Below the pieces are notes generated by a model, which saw only the letters and a list, made by a program, of their open reading frames with translations, did no database searches and had not been told where the DNA came from. The position numbers and the translations under genes are program-made. A stretch of DNA of 64,000 nucleotides from the NCBI GenBank assembly GCA_963777485.1, contig CAVZQP010000003.1, positions 298,862 to 362,861 on the forward strand. The letters are read 5' to 3'. Shown here piece after piece: positions 11,601 to 21,038 of the stretch. Position 1 is the stretch's first letter; every line of letters begins with the position of its first letter. The stretch comes from Bog-473 sp963777485 (GTDB lineage Bacteria; Actinomycetota; Acidimicrobiia; Acidimicrobiales; RAAP-2).

Positions 11601-12052
11601 CCAACGGGACTGGCACGGCAGGCACGATCGACCAGGGTGACTCGGCGAATGTGACATTCAACGGGGTGCTCAATGCCTCAACCGTCTGCTCGTCGTGGAA
11701 CAACTCGGGCAACCAAACCATGAGCGGAACCATCACCTTCACAAACAACGGGAACAACGACTCCTTCACCGTCAGTGGAACCACTTGTAGCACGGCACGC
11801 TTCGGCACGGTGTTCTCTGGGGGAAATTATGTGTCGAACGGGGGGGCCGTGTCCTTCACTGGCTCGACGATCGCATGGAGTCCGAGCACCAAGAAACTGA
11901 CGTTCACGTTCGGGACGCGCAGGGGTAACTCGTTTAACACAGGTGTAACGGCGGGGACCCCGGGTTACTCGGCCAGCGCGAACGTGACCGACACCAGCGG
12001 TAACCCTGTGTCCACGTCGACCTTTACGTCCGCGAGCACAAGTGGCTTCTAA
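5634..12052 (+). CDS. Giant pseudopilin with Ig-like repeat stalk (interrupted by about eight frame changes)
   Basis: The ATG at 5634 overlaps the preceding stop. About 25 residues in is a pseudopilin signal, QGDTLVEVLIAMVVLGLAGV, with Gly at -1 and Glu at +5. Everything downstream is extracellular beta-sandwich sequence: domains with DAFGYPTTAATNT and DTYGNPTSNTGG signatures (invasin/Big-like), then nine tandem Ig-like units of 103 residues (8797-11580), then a unique C-terminal domain ending TFTSASTSGF. The reading frame switches near 5700, 5940, 6335, 6460, 6935, 8015, 8670 and 10174. Conserved sequence resumes after each switch, so one polypeptide of about 2,100 residues was probably encoded. 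By analogy with tip-located minor pilins, it could be a pilus-borne adhesin; that role is inference. The following PilX-like gene overlaps by 11 bases. Confidence 0.72.
8797..11580 (+). repeat. Nine tandem 309-bp Ig-like domain repeats
   Basis: Unit starts, marked by the codons for PTN-VVTN, fall at 8797, 9106, 9415, 9724, 10033, 10343, 10652, 10964 and 11273. The period is 309 bases, exactly 103 codons. The one 310-base interval comes from an extra C near 10174 (TGCCGCGAG against TGCGCGAG in sister copies), and one unit is 312 bases. Each unit contains TYTATVTGP, GPVTWTLTGPV and NVATYTCVITASGAGTYTAKA. Units 1-8 are near-identical; unit 9 has diverged (GTVTWTVGGTAGTASC). Confidence 0.9.
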
Positions 12053-13691
12053 GACTCGTTCCCCGCGACTGCCGGCGCTGGCGCCGGCCAATCGCTGGCG
12101 CTCAGACCGCGGCGCCACTCCTCGCCGAACCGACGACGAGTCCGGGGCGGTCCTCATACTGGCGCTCGTCTTCTTGGTCTCCGTGAGCCTGATTGTCACT
12201 GGACTGCTTACCTGGGTCGGGACCAGCCTCACTGCTGCAGGGAGCTTCCAGAACGAGCGAAACGTGGAGTACGCGGCCACGGCGGCGGTGAACCTTGCCG
12301 TCCAGAACACTCGCTACAAATTCGACACCGGTTCGCCCCAGCCATTCCTCAACAACGCTGCGCCGGAGCTGTGTCGCCCCTCCTATCAGGTACCCAATGA
12401 GTCGCCCACCCTGACCATTGACGTCTACTGCACCATGGTGTGGCAGCCCTACAGCTCCAACACCAGGGTCTTCACGTACTCGGCATGCGTCTCCAACACG
12501 CTAAACGACCGCAACCCGGCCGACTGCGCCGCCAAGCCGATGCTCCAAGCACGGTTTGCCTTCTACGACTACACGTCTGGGGGAGCGGCGATTTCCAACA
12601 GTCCTCCGCAATGCCAACCGATCAATCCCGGCAACGGCTCGTGTGGTGAGAACATGACGGAGCTCAGCTGGCTGTGGAACCCACTGGTGCCGGCGGTATC
12701 CAGCATCGCACCGACGAACGGGCCTATTACTGGCGGCACGACCGTCACAATCCGTGGCACCGGCTTCACCGGCGGCGGGTCCGTGAACTTCCTACAAACG
12801 AATCCCTCCACCGGGTCGTACAACCCGCTTGTACCCGCCACGATTGTTGCCAATCCTCCGCCAGGTTGTGCCCTCCCAACGTGCATCCAAGCGACATCGC
12901 CAATCGTCACGGCCGGGACGACATACTTCGTCACGGTCAAGTCGCCGGGAGGCACCAGTCAGACCACGACGAGCGACTACGACCCATCGCCGCCACCGAC
13001 CTTCACTTACAACCCCGCACCGCCGAACGTCACAGGTCTCGTGGGAACAACCTCCGGTACTATCACCGGCGGCGACACCGTGACCATCCAGGGCACCGGG
13101 TTCTGGAGCGCGGTCAACAACCCGCAAATCCCGACACAGGTCTTCTTCTGCCCAACCGGTGGTGGATCGTGCACCGCTGGCTCCGTTGTCAGCGTCACAT
13201 TGCCCGCCACGGGTTCGACGCTCTCGACAATGACGGCACTGACGCCGGCTGTCAGCACCGCCGGCACGTACTACGTGCAGGTGGAGTCCTACAACCTCTA
13301 CAGCGCTCTGCCGAACCCCAATGCAATATTCACCTACAACGTGCACGTGCCGATCGTGATATCGCTCAGCACGCAGCCGGCGAGCAGCCCGGCAAGTGGC
13401 GGGGCCGGGACCACACTCACGATCACAGGCGCCAACTTCCTTGCCGGTTCGACGGTCGGCTTCTGCCCGACCGCTCAATACAACAGTGGGTCGTCAACAT
13501 GCTCGGCGTCGCTGATCGCGGCGACGATCGTGCCGCCGGTGACCCCGACCCAGATCACGGTCACGGTACCGACGATGACGGACGGCACCTATTACCCGAT
13601 CGTCACGCTTCCCGCGGGATATCTCACGTCTCCGTTCAATGCATCGCAGGCCTACAACCAGCCTGCCGACACGTTCACCTACACAGGGTGA
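12042..13691 (+). CDS. PilX-like minor pilin with three IPT/TIG domains
   Basis: The product has 549 residues and is intact. The start is a GTG at 12042 overlapping the end of the giant pseudopilin gene. The N-terminus (ESGAVLILALVFLVSVSLIV) matches the PilX_N type: a Glu followed by a hydrophobic helix without a classical GFTLIE site. The middle carries cysteine-containing sequence (VYCTMVW, YSACVSN, ADCAAKP). The C-terminal half has three IPT/TIG immunoglobulin-like domains beginning around SSIAPTNGPITGG, TGLVGTTSGTITGG and STQPASSPASGGAG. PilX-like proteins belong to the minor pilin complex at the pilus tip. TIG domains on such a protein suggest it is displayed and binds a surface. Same operon as the two genes upstream. 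Confidence 0.82.
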   Translation: MASKTRSPRLPALAPANRWRSDRGATPRRTDDESGAVLILALVFLVSVSLIVTGLLTWVGTSLTAAGSFQNERNVEYAATAAVNLAVQNTRYKFDTGSPQPFLNNAAPELCRPSYQVPNESPTLTIDVYCTMVWQPYSSNTRVFTYSACVSNTLNDRNPADCAAKPMLQARFAFYDYTSGGAAISNSPPQCQPINPGNGSCGENMTELSWLWNPLVPAVSSIAPTNGPITGGTTVTIRGTGFTGGGSVNFLQTNPSTGSYNPLVPATIVANPPPGCALPTCIQATSPIVTAGTTYFVTVKSPGGTSQTTTSDYDPSPPPTFTYNPAPPNVTGLVGTTSGTITGGDTVTIQGTGFWSAVNNPQIPTQVFFCPTGGGSCTAGSVVSVTLPATGSTLSTMTALTPAVSTAGTYYVQVESYNLYSALPNPNAIFTYNVHVPIVISLSTQPASSPASGGAGTTLTITGANFLAGSTVGFCPTAQYNSGSSTCSASLIAATIVPPVTPTQITVTVPTMTDGTYYPIVTLPAGYLTSPFNASQAYNQPADTFTYTG

Positions 13692-14060
13692 TGGCGGGAG
13701 ACGTGATGGCGGGCTACTTGAAGGGAGGCCGGGGTTCGGAAGCGAGAGCCACCCCGGTTGATGCAACCCTGCGCAGCTGCTGGTGCGGCCACACATGGCC
13801 GACTTCAGGAATGTCACGAATGGACCGATATCTAGGGTCCGGGGTGCATCGCCACCAACACGGTGTCAACGACTCCGCGGATAGCTGGCGGCGACTTGCG
13901 AAAGTCGTGGCGGCGGTCCACCCAGGAGTTCAGCATGCACACTTGGCGAACGGAGGATCCCTGGAGCACGGGTGCACGCACTGGAAGCGCCGCCCCAATC
14001 AGTTCGAGGCAGCCCACAGTGAAGGCCCCGCGTGCGGTACGACAGGCGGAGGACGGCGTC
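13692..14060. other. Gap between pilX-like gene and pilB
   Basis: About 370 bases with no convincing gene, strong hairpin or promoter. Short high-GC frames cross it. The upstream end of pilB is uncertain, so part of this stretch may be coding. Confidence 0.35.
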
Positions 14061-15862
14061 ATGGCCATTACTAGGGAGAAGCGAACGAACGGAAGGTCAG
14101 CCCAGGGCGGTGAAGGGGGCCCCACCGGCGGCAGCGAACGGTGCAGCGGGGCCGCCGTGCCACGAAAGGCTGAACGGGCGCTCCAGTCTGCCGCTGCAGA
14201 AGGTGCTACTGCAGCGGAATCTCGCCACCGAAGAACAGATCGAGCAGGCGCTCGCCTCGGACCCCCCCGGTGCCGACTTCGGCGACGTTCTCGTCAGCAT
14301 GCGCATCCTCGATGAGCATGACCTCATTTCGGCGCGGGCAGAGCTCTACGGGATGGACGTCGCCGACCTCCGTCAAACCACCCCGATCAAGAGGCGCTGG
14401 ATCTGATCCCTGACGCGATGGCACGTGAGCACTTCGTCATTCCGATGGTCTGGACGAGGTCGGTCTCCACGTGGCGATGGCCGACCAGCCGTCGCCGAAC
14501 TCCTGACCCTTCTGGGCGAGACGAGCGGGACAGCTATCCGGCCCATGCTCGCGCCCCTCTCCGAGATCCGCCGCGCCATCGAGAACAACTACCGGGCCAT
14601 CGGCGGCCTCGACCACCTCGTCCAGGCGTTCGAAGCCGTCGAGGGCACCCGAAGGCGGACCGTCGACACCACGACGTCACGCCCGAGGTCGTGGACGACG
14701 ATGCACCGGTCGTGCAGGTCGTCGGGCGCATCCTGACCCAGGCCATGCGCGACCGGGCCTCCGACGTGCACATCGAACCATCCGAACTGGGCATCCGGGT
14801 CCGTTACCGGATCGACGGCGCCCTCAAAGAGGTGCTGACCCTCCCCTCCTCCATGGGCGTCGGACTGATCAGCCGGATCAAGATCATGGCCGGCATGAAC
14901 ATCGTCGAACGCCGCCGGCCCCAAGACGGCCAGCTGCGCACGGAGATCGACGGCAAGGAAGTCGACGTTCGCGTTGCAACCGTCGCCACGATCTGGGGTG
15001 AGAAGTGCGTCATGCGGCTGCTCGACCGGACCCGCTCCGTTCTGCGCCTGAGCGAGCTCGGCATGCCGAAGGAAGCGGCCGACACCTATTCGGCCTTCGT
15101 GCGGGCTCCGTTCGGCATGGTCCTCTGCGCCGGGCCGACGGGAAGCGGAAAGACCACAACGCTCTACGCCACGCTGACGGAGATCGCCGACGGCGCTCGC
15201 AACGTGATGACGATCGAGGACCCGGTCGAGTACGTCTTTCCCAGCATCAACCAGATCCAGACGAACGAGCAGGCCGGACTGACCTTCGCTACCGGCCTTC
15301 GCTCGATCCTGCGGCAAGACCCCGACGTGATCCTCGTCGGAGAGATCCGAGACGTCGAGACCGCTCGCATCGCCGTGCAGTCGGCGCTGACAGGTCACTT
15401 CGTGCTCTCGTCGCTGCACGCCACGGACTCCGTCTCGGCGCTCCACCGCTTCCTCGACATGGGCATCGAGTCGTTCCTGGTGGCCTCTTCGGTCATCGGC
15501 ATCGTCGGCCAGCGACTCGTCCGCCGCATCTGCCCTTCGTGCAAGGTGGCCTACACCCTTGACCGATGCCGAGCGCGCCTTCTACGAGGAGAGCGGCGGA
15601 CCCGAGAAGCGAGAGTTCGTCCGAGGTCAGGGCTGCAACTTCTGCAGCGGGACCGGATACCAGGAGCGGATCGGCGTCTACGAACTGCTGCGGATCACGC
15701 CCGAGATCAAACGACTGGTCGTCGGATGGGCCACCCAGGACGAACTGCGGAGACTGGCGGAGCGACAGGGCATGCGATCGCTGCGACAACGAGGCGATCG
15801 ATCTGGTCGCGCAGGACGTCACGACAGTGTCCGAAGTGATCAGAAGCATCTACGCGTTGTGA
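14061..15862 (+). CDS. pilB: Type IV pilus extension ATPase PilB (frame-interrupted)
   Basis: This is the cytoplasmic hexameric GspE/PilB ATPase that powers pilus assembly. In order: an N-terminal MshEN-type domain (LQKVLLQRNLATEEQIEQAL, then FGDVLVSMRILDEHDL); the N2 domain (ASDVHIEPSELGIRVRYRIDG); Walker A GPTGSGKTTT (about 15133); the Asp box TIEDPVEY; Walker B ILVGEIRD; the His box; and a zinc-binding tetracysteine (ICPSCK, then GCNFCSGTGY), which separates PilB from PilT. The protein is readable only across about seven frame changes, near 14165, 14380, 14445, 14490, 14660, 15560 and 15785. It ends SEVIRSIYAL. The start is uncertain: the ATG at 14061 has a GGAGGA upstream but needs a frame change. 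pilC follows after 16 bases. Confidence 0.88.
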
Positions 15863-15878
15863 GAGTGAGGAGACTGCG

Positions 15879-17119
15879 ATGACGACCATTGGAGAGCTAC
15901 CGCTACAGCGCGCTCGACGAGAGCGGCAACAAGGTCAGCGGGACCGAGAAGGCTGCCTCAGCGAGCGCGGCGCACCTCATGCTCATCCAGCGCGGGCTGC
16001 AGCCGATCGACGTGAAGGAGCACAAGAGCATCCTCAAGTTCGAGATCACGAAGAAGACGGTCACGCGCAAGGAGATCATGCACTTCTCGCGTCAGCTGAG
16101 CGTCTTCGTCGAGGCGGGCATCCCGATCATGGAGGCGCTCGAGTGATCTCCGAGGAGACGACGGACAAGCTCCTCAAGAAGGTCCTCCTCGACATGGTCG
16201 GTGAGCTGCAGGCCGGCGACACCTTTGCGGCGGCCGCGGCGGCGCATCCCGAGGCCTTCCCGCGCTACTACGTGGCCGTCCTGGAGTCGGCGGAGCTCAC
16301 GGGAACGCTCGACACCGTGCTCATGGAGCTCGCCGAATACCTGGAGACGGACATCGAGGCCCGCTCGGCGATGACGTCGGCGCTCATCTACCCGGCCGTG
16401 GTGGCGGTCATGGCCGTCGTCACCGTCATCGTCCTGGCGACCTTCGTGCTGCCCAAGTTCCGGACCTTCTTCAAGTCGCTCAACGCAAAGCTTCCGCTTC
16501 CCACGCGCATGTTGCTGAGCATCTCGGGCTTCATCAGCAAATGGTGGTGGGCCATCGCCGGCGGTCATCCTGCTCGTCGGTCGTCGCGATCGTGGCACTG
16601 CGGCGATCGAGGCGGGGTCGGGCCTGGCTCGACTCGGTCTTCCTGAAGCTTCCCGTCGCCGGAAGCCTTGCTCCAGGCGGCCATCGTCGAGCGGGTGTGC
16701 CGCGTGCTGGCGTCGCTGGTCACGGCCGGCGTCGATCTGCCGCGGGCGATGGCCGTCACGGCTGAGGCGTCGAACAACGCCGTCTACAGCAAGGGGCTCA
16801 ACCACATCCGGGAGCAGATGATGGAGGGGAACGGACTGGCCGACCCGCTCGCGGAGACCGGGCTCTTCCCGGCGGCGGCCCGCCAGATGTTCCGAGTCGG
16901 GGAGGAGACCGGAACGCTCGACAAGCAGCTGTACGACTGCGGCCGCGTTCTACCACCGCGAGCTCGAGATCAAGGTGAAGCACTTCACGAGCCTGTTCGA
17001 GCCGGCCATCATCATCTTCATGGGCCTGATCGTCGGCTTCGTCGCCGTCGCGCTGGTCTCGGCCATGTACGGCGATCTACCGCCAGGTCAAGGTCGGCAG
17101 ACACTGCTCCCCTTCGTGA
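15879..17119 (+). CDS. pilC: Type IV pilus inner-membrane platform protein PilC (frame-interrupted)
   Basis: This is the GspF/PilC platform protein that couples PilB and PilT to pilin insertion. The ATG at 15879 has a GAGGAG ribosome site; one extra T follows before ESYRYSALDESGNKVSG. Two T2SF domains are seen: MHFSRQLSVFVEAGIPIMEAL with its hydrophobic partner (SALIYPAVVAVMAVVTVIVL), and RVLASLVTAGVDLPRAM with KHFTSLFEPAIIIFMGLIVG. There are three membrane segments, as usual for the family. Frame changes occur near 15888, 16130, 16555, 16672, 16945 and 17072. The repaired length of about 405 residues matches the family. It sits 16 bases after pilB in the same operon. Confidence 0.88.
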
Positions 17120-17459
17120 GCATGCGGATGTCCCACTTCGAGCCACCTGCTCATCCCATTCTCGCAGCGCCATAAGCGGTTCATGCTTCAAATAACGCGC
17201 CATATTGCCTAAGCAGAATCGCAGTCCCGAGAGCTGCGGTCGTGGCGATTCTCGGTGCAGCGTTCAGCTCAACATGATCAACAAATGCCTGATTACCAGG
17301 TCACATAGTACTTGTCGCTTGAATAATCGTCCGATGCAGATAGTATGAATGATCGCCAGGAATGGCATCGTGGCGGAGGGGAATCCATCCGGGACCCTTT
17401 CCATGCATAGAGACGGGCTCCGGCAATGGCAGCCCGACAAAGAAAGGCGGTATACGCGC
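17120..17459. other. Intergenic region upstream of the major pilin
   Basis: About 340 bases, noticeably AT-richer than the neighbours and without a gene. It holds a candidate promoter at 17319-17346. A long leader between that promoter and the GTG at 17460 would be about 110 bases. I could not recognise a riboswitch in it. Confidence 0.5.
17319..17346 (+). promoter_or_regulatory. Candidate promoter for pilA
   Basis: The -35-like TTGAAT (17319-17324) and -10-like TAGTAT (17341-17346) are separated by 16 bases, inside an AT-rich pocket upstream of the pilin gene. Separate strong expression of the major pilin is usual. The call rests on sequence match alone. Confidence 0.4.
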
Positions 17460-17866
17460 GTGTTTGAGCGTTATCGTGAAATCATAGAGCGCAGGAGGAC
17501 AGGGAGCCGAATACGGCTTCACCCTCATCGAACTGCTCATCGTCATCGTGGTCCTCGGCATCCTGGCCGCGATCGTCGTCTTCTCCCTCACGGGAGTGAC
17601 CGGTCAGAGCAAGCGGCGGCATGCACCTCGGACGCGAAGTCGGTCGAGAGGTCGCCGCTACGAGGCGCAGCCAGGCAACGCTCAGCACCACCTGGCACCG
17701 AGGCCGCGCAGGAGCTCTGCTGCACCCACGTACCTGCACTCAGCTGCCGGCAACGACTGCACCAACGGCTACACATCAGCCTCGGCCACCACTCTGGTCA
17801 GGTCGATGTCACGCCCAAGGGCGGCACTGCGACGCGTACGACGCGGCGGGCTGCACCGGCGCATAG
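17460..17866 (+). CDS. pilA: Type IV major pilin PilA (frame-interrupted)
   Basis: The leader VFERYREIIERRR matches the usual actinobacterial pilin leader, so the GTG at 17460 is chosen. It is followed by the class III signal and helix GFTLIELLIVIVVLGILAAI, with cleavage after Gly and Glu at +5. The globular part contains two cysteines (CTSDAKSVE and a C-terminal YDAAGCTGA), probably the pilin disulphide loop. Frame changes near 17500, 17610, 17640 and 17840 must be bridged to read it. The repaired length of about 135 residues fits a short major pilin. A strong terminator follows directly, so pilA is probably its own transcript between pilC and pilT. Confidence 0.82.
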
Positions 17867-17896
17867 CTCGTCGTAGAAACACAGCTTAGATGTGAA

Positions 17897-17932
17897 CCAA
17901 AGCGCCCGGCCCTCCGTGGCCGGGCGCTTTGG
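17897..17932 (+). terminator. Strong hairpin terminator after pilA
   Basis: Perfect 15-base arms, CCAAAGCGCCCGGCC and GGCCGGGCGCTTTGG, enclose the 6-base loop CTCCGT. This is the cleanest hairpin in the window. It separates pilA from pilT. Confidence 0.88.
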
Positions 17933-17982
17933 CTTTCGCACGCAGACGTCGACACCGAGCAAGATGGAAGGACGACAGTAGC

Positions 17983-19076
17983 GTGACCTACAACGAACGG
18001 ATCGATCCCTGGCTGCAGGTGCTCTGGGACCAGCGAGGGTCTGACCTGCTCCTCGTCAGCGGCTCGAAGCCGAGGGTCAGGGTCGACGGTGGCCTGCGGC
18101 CGCTCGAGAGCGAGCCGGTGCTCACGGGCGCCGAGATCGCAGAGCTCGTCGCACAGCATGTTGAGCCCCGACCAGGAGGCCATCCTCGAGGAGCACCAGG
18201 ACGTCGACTTCTCCCTCACCTGGCACGACAAGGCCCGGCTGCGTGGAAGCGCCTTCCATCAGCGGGGCGAGCTGGCGCTGGCTCTCCGCATGATCCCGTC
18301 CGAGATCCCGAGCTTCGAGGAGCTGGGACTGCCGCCGATCGCCGAATGGCTGGCCCGGCTCCCCCGCGGCCTCGTGCTGCTCACCGGCCCGACCGGATCC
18401 GGGAAGTCGACCACCCTCGCCTCCATCATCGCCCGCATCAACGAGACGCGGGCACTGCACATCCTCACGATCGAGGACCCGGTCGAGTACGTGCACGAGC
18501 ACAACCTCTCGGCCGTCAACCAACGCGAGATCGGCCTCGACAGCCCTTCGTTCGAGCGGGCACTGCGCTCGGCCCTCCGTGAGGACCCCGACGTCCTCCT
18601 CGTGGGTGAGATGCGCGACCTCGAGTCGATTCAGCTCGCGCTGACGCTGGCCGAGACGGGCCACCTGGTCTTCTCGACCCTGCACACCAACGACGCCGCT
18701 CAGGCGATCGACCGAATCATCGACGTGTTCCCGGCCTTCCGCCAGGAGCAGATCCGGGTCCAGCTCGCCGCCTCGCCTGGGCGCGGTGGTCGCCCAGCGA
18801 CTGGTGCCGCGGATCGGCGGAGGCATGGTCGCCGCGTTCGAGATCCTGGTGGCGAACAACCCGGTGCGAAACCTCATCCGGGAAGGCAAGACCAACCAGC
18901 TGCTCAACGTCATCACGACGAACCAGCAAGAAGGCATGTGCACGCTGGAGGCCAGCCTGGTCGACCTGATCCAGGCGGAGGTGGTCACCTACGATGACGC
19001 CATGGCCATTTCGGCGCACCCCAAGGAGCTCGAGCGCATGCTGAGCCACCGGGGCGCCATGCTCTCGACTGCGTGA
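17983..19076 (+). CDS. pilT: Type IV pilus retraction ATPase PilT (two frame changes)
   Basis: This cytoplasmic hexameric ATPase disassembles the pilus. The start is a GTG at 17983 with GGAAGGA upstream. The N-terminus (WDQRGSDLLLVSGSKPRVRVDG) has the PilT-type N-terminal domain. Walker A GPTGSGKSTT lies near 18390, followed by the Asp box TIEDPVEYVH, Walker B LLVGEMRD and the His box STLHTNDA. The C-terminal AIRNLIREGK-like helix is present as NPVRNLIREGKTNQL. No tetracysteine is seen, as expected for PilT. Frame changes near 18160 and 18780 break the frame; the sequence ends HRGAMLSTA. Retraction suggests a motile or DNA-uptake pilus, not a static one. Confidence 0.9.
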
Positions 19077-19122
19077 GCGCGGAAGCCCCGTCCGGCGCGG
19101 TCCGAATCTGCCGTATTCGCTC

Positions 19123-19794
19123 GTGGCCGGCGTCACGCCCTGCCGAGGTGGCTGGCTGGTCGCCGCCGCCAAACTGCACGGCACGATCTTCGCCCCCGAG
19201 GACCCGATCCGGATGAGACCTTCGTCGATGTGGTCGACATGCGGCCCGGCGTATTCCGTCATGGCTCTCAACGCGCCGGTGGGCGGCCTGGAACGGGCCA
19301 AGGCGGGTGGCCGGACGTGCGACAGGGAGGCACGAGCTCCTGCTGGGCCGGCGTGGGTCCGCCATCAAGAGCGCGCCGGTCCAGTCGATTCGCGGGACGG
19401 CACGGATCTGCTCCCGGACCACATCGACGCGATCAGCCGGACCCTCCTCCCCCGCTATCAGGAGGTCGCCAGCGAGATGGCGCCGTTTCGACAGCGGACC
19501 ATCTACGAGGTGAACTCCGGAACTCAGCTTCTTCCAGATGAACGAGGGCGTCCCGATGCAATGGGCGAAGCACTCGGAAGAGGGGATGGAGGAGCGGAGA
19601 TCGCTCCTGGAGACGAAGATCCCGGTGCGCTGCGGATCATCGACGCCGAGGTTCCCGGGGCCACCCTGTCGCACCTTCTCGACGCGGCGGCGATCCTGTG
19701 GACCGGCGGGAGGATCTTTGCCAAGGCGGCCATCCGTATTCCCAGCGATCCCGAGTGGGACGAGCAGGGGATCCGAATGGAGATCGTCCGTTAG
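19123..19794 (+). CDS. DUF429 family protein (frame-interrupted)
   Basis: The N-terminus VAGVTPCRGGWLVAAAKL resembles the DUF429 opening (AGxDGCxGGW). Further family-like blocks are YSVMALNAPVG, GGRTCDREAR, RRGSAIKSAPV and IYEVNSELSFFQMN, spread over several frames, with frame changes near 19215, 19335, 19375, 19525 and 19625. DUF429 proteins are predicted RNase H-fold enzymes of unknown substrate. The gene lies between pilT and the oppositely oriented pilD and has no obvious pilus role. It may be a real pseudogene or a victim of the local error pattern. The length of about 224 residues is normal for the family. Confidence 0.6.
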   Translation: MAGVTPCRGGWLVAAAKLHGTIFAPEDPIRMRPSSMWSTCGPAYSVMALNAPVGGLERAKAGGRTCDREARAPAGPAWVRHQERAGPVDSRDGTDLLPDHIDAISRTLLPRYQEVASEMAPFRQRTIYEVNSGTQLLPDERGRPDAMGEALGRGDGGAEIAPGDEDPGALRIIDAEVPGATLSHLLDAAAILWTGGRIFAKAAIRIPSDPEWDEQGIRMEIVR

Positions 19795-19822
19795 GCCCTG
19801 CGATATCTCGCAACGATCCGCA

Positions 19823-20605
19823 TCACAGAGCGAGTAGTCGGTGAAAGGTCGCAGGATCTCGGGACCGGCGAATACGGCCAGGGCGCATCCCACAGCCAGA
19901 AAGACCCCGTAGGGAATCCGACTCCTGGCGGCTCAACCGGTTAGTCAGCGATCAGGGCGATACCGATCACGGCGCCGATGAGATTGGCTGCGAAGAAACC
20001 AAGCAAGACATAACCGACGCCCAGCCACCCAGAGCGAGGCCCAGGACCAGTGACAGGCGGACGTCCCCGAAGCCCAAAAGCCGTGGACTGGCCAGGTTCA
20101 TGGCAAAGAAACACGACGAACCAGCCGGCGGCGCATGCTGCACCAACGGCGAACTCGTGCCACTTTCCCGTGGCGGCCTCGCCATAACGAGGAGGCCCGC
20201 CACCAGCACCATCAACGGATAGACGATCTTCTTCGGCAGCAGCATGCGTTCGATATCGACCACTGTGAGTGCCAGCAGTCCCGCGAGAAGCACCAAATAG
20301 GCGGGCAGCGCCCAGTCGTAGCCAAAACGCGCCGCGATGCCCGCCCAGAGTACGGCGCAGGCTAATTCGACCAAGGGATAGGTCGCCGAGATCGGTGCTC
20401 GACAATGCCGACATCGGCCCCTGAAGAGAAGCCAGGACACGACGGGAATGTTGTCTCTCTCGGCGATCTGGGCTCCACAGGCAGGGCAGGCGGAGCGAGG
20501 CGAGACGACGGACATCCCTTGTGGGACTCGGTAGATCACGACGTTCAAGAACGAACCGACGGCCAATCCGAGCACGCCGCACAGGCCGATGAGAAGCCCC
20601 AGCAA
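19823..20605 (-). CDS. pilD: Prepilin peptidase PilD (frame-interrupted at the 3' end)
   Basis: This membrane aspartyl protease removes prepilin leaders and N-methylates the new N-terminus. The methyltransferase-associated N-terminal domain carries the zinc tetracysteine Cys40, Cys43, Cys65 and Cys68 (CPACG, then CRHC). Catalytic aspartates are Asp117 (VVDIERMLLP) and Asp181 (GFGDVRL). Several hydrophobic segments are present. The frame changes near 20030 and again near 19930; read across them, the protein continues WLGVGYVLLGFFAANLIGA and GCALAVFAGPEILRPF. The exact stop is uncertain; 19823-19825 is the nearest plausible stop. It is the natural processing enzyme for the four prepilin-type proteins of this locus. 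Confidence 0.88.
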
Positions 20606-20712
20606 TGCGTCGGCCCCTTAAAGGGTGCACCGGGTCGCCATGGTTGACCAAGCTACCCGGGAGCTTCCGACAGATCCGAGATCGGCCGTTACACGTGGCG
20701 ATGGAGCCGGCG

Positions 20713-21038
20713 ATGACTATCCGGACCTTCCGACGCCGACAAGGTTTAAAGCAGGCCGACCTGGCCCGACGGGCCGGCACTTCGCAGCCTGTGGTCTCCG
20801 CCTTCGAACACGGCCGCCGCGATCCCACCTATGAGACGCTGCGCAAATTGGTGGAGGCCGCTGGTGAACGACTGCATCTCGATGCCGCCAACCCCGGACC
20901 GGAGGAGCCAGCCGTCATGGATGTCCGGGAGCATGCCGCCGGCTCCTCGAGGTGCTGTCCCTCGCCGACGCCATCCCCGCTCGTCCTCGCAGCCCGGTGC
21001 TGACGGCGCCGCGGCTCGTCTCCCGGCGAGCACGATGA
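20713..21038 (+). CDS. XRE-family HTH protein, probable antitoxin (one frame change)
   Basis: The ATG at 20713 is preferred over 20701 because GGAG lies 8 bases upstream. A complete helix-turn-helix is seen (MTIRTFRRRQGLKQADLARR, then TSQPVVSAFEHGRRDPTYET). After a frame change near 20945 the protein continues LLEVLSLADAIPARPRSP and ends VSRRAR. Its stop overlaps the start of the next gene as ATGA. Small XRE proteins coupled to nucleotidyltransferase genes commonly act as the antitoxin and autorepressor of type II or AbiE-like systems. Confidence 0.72.
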
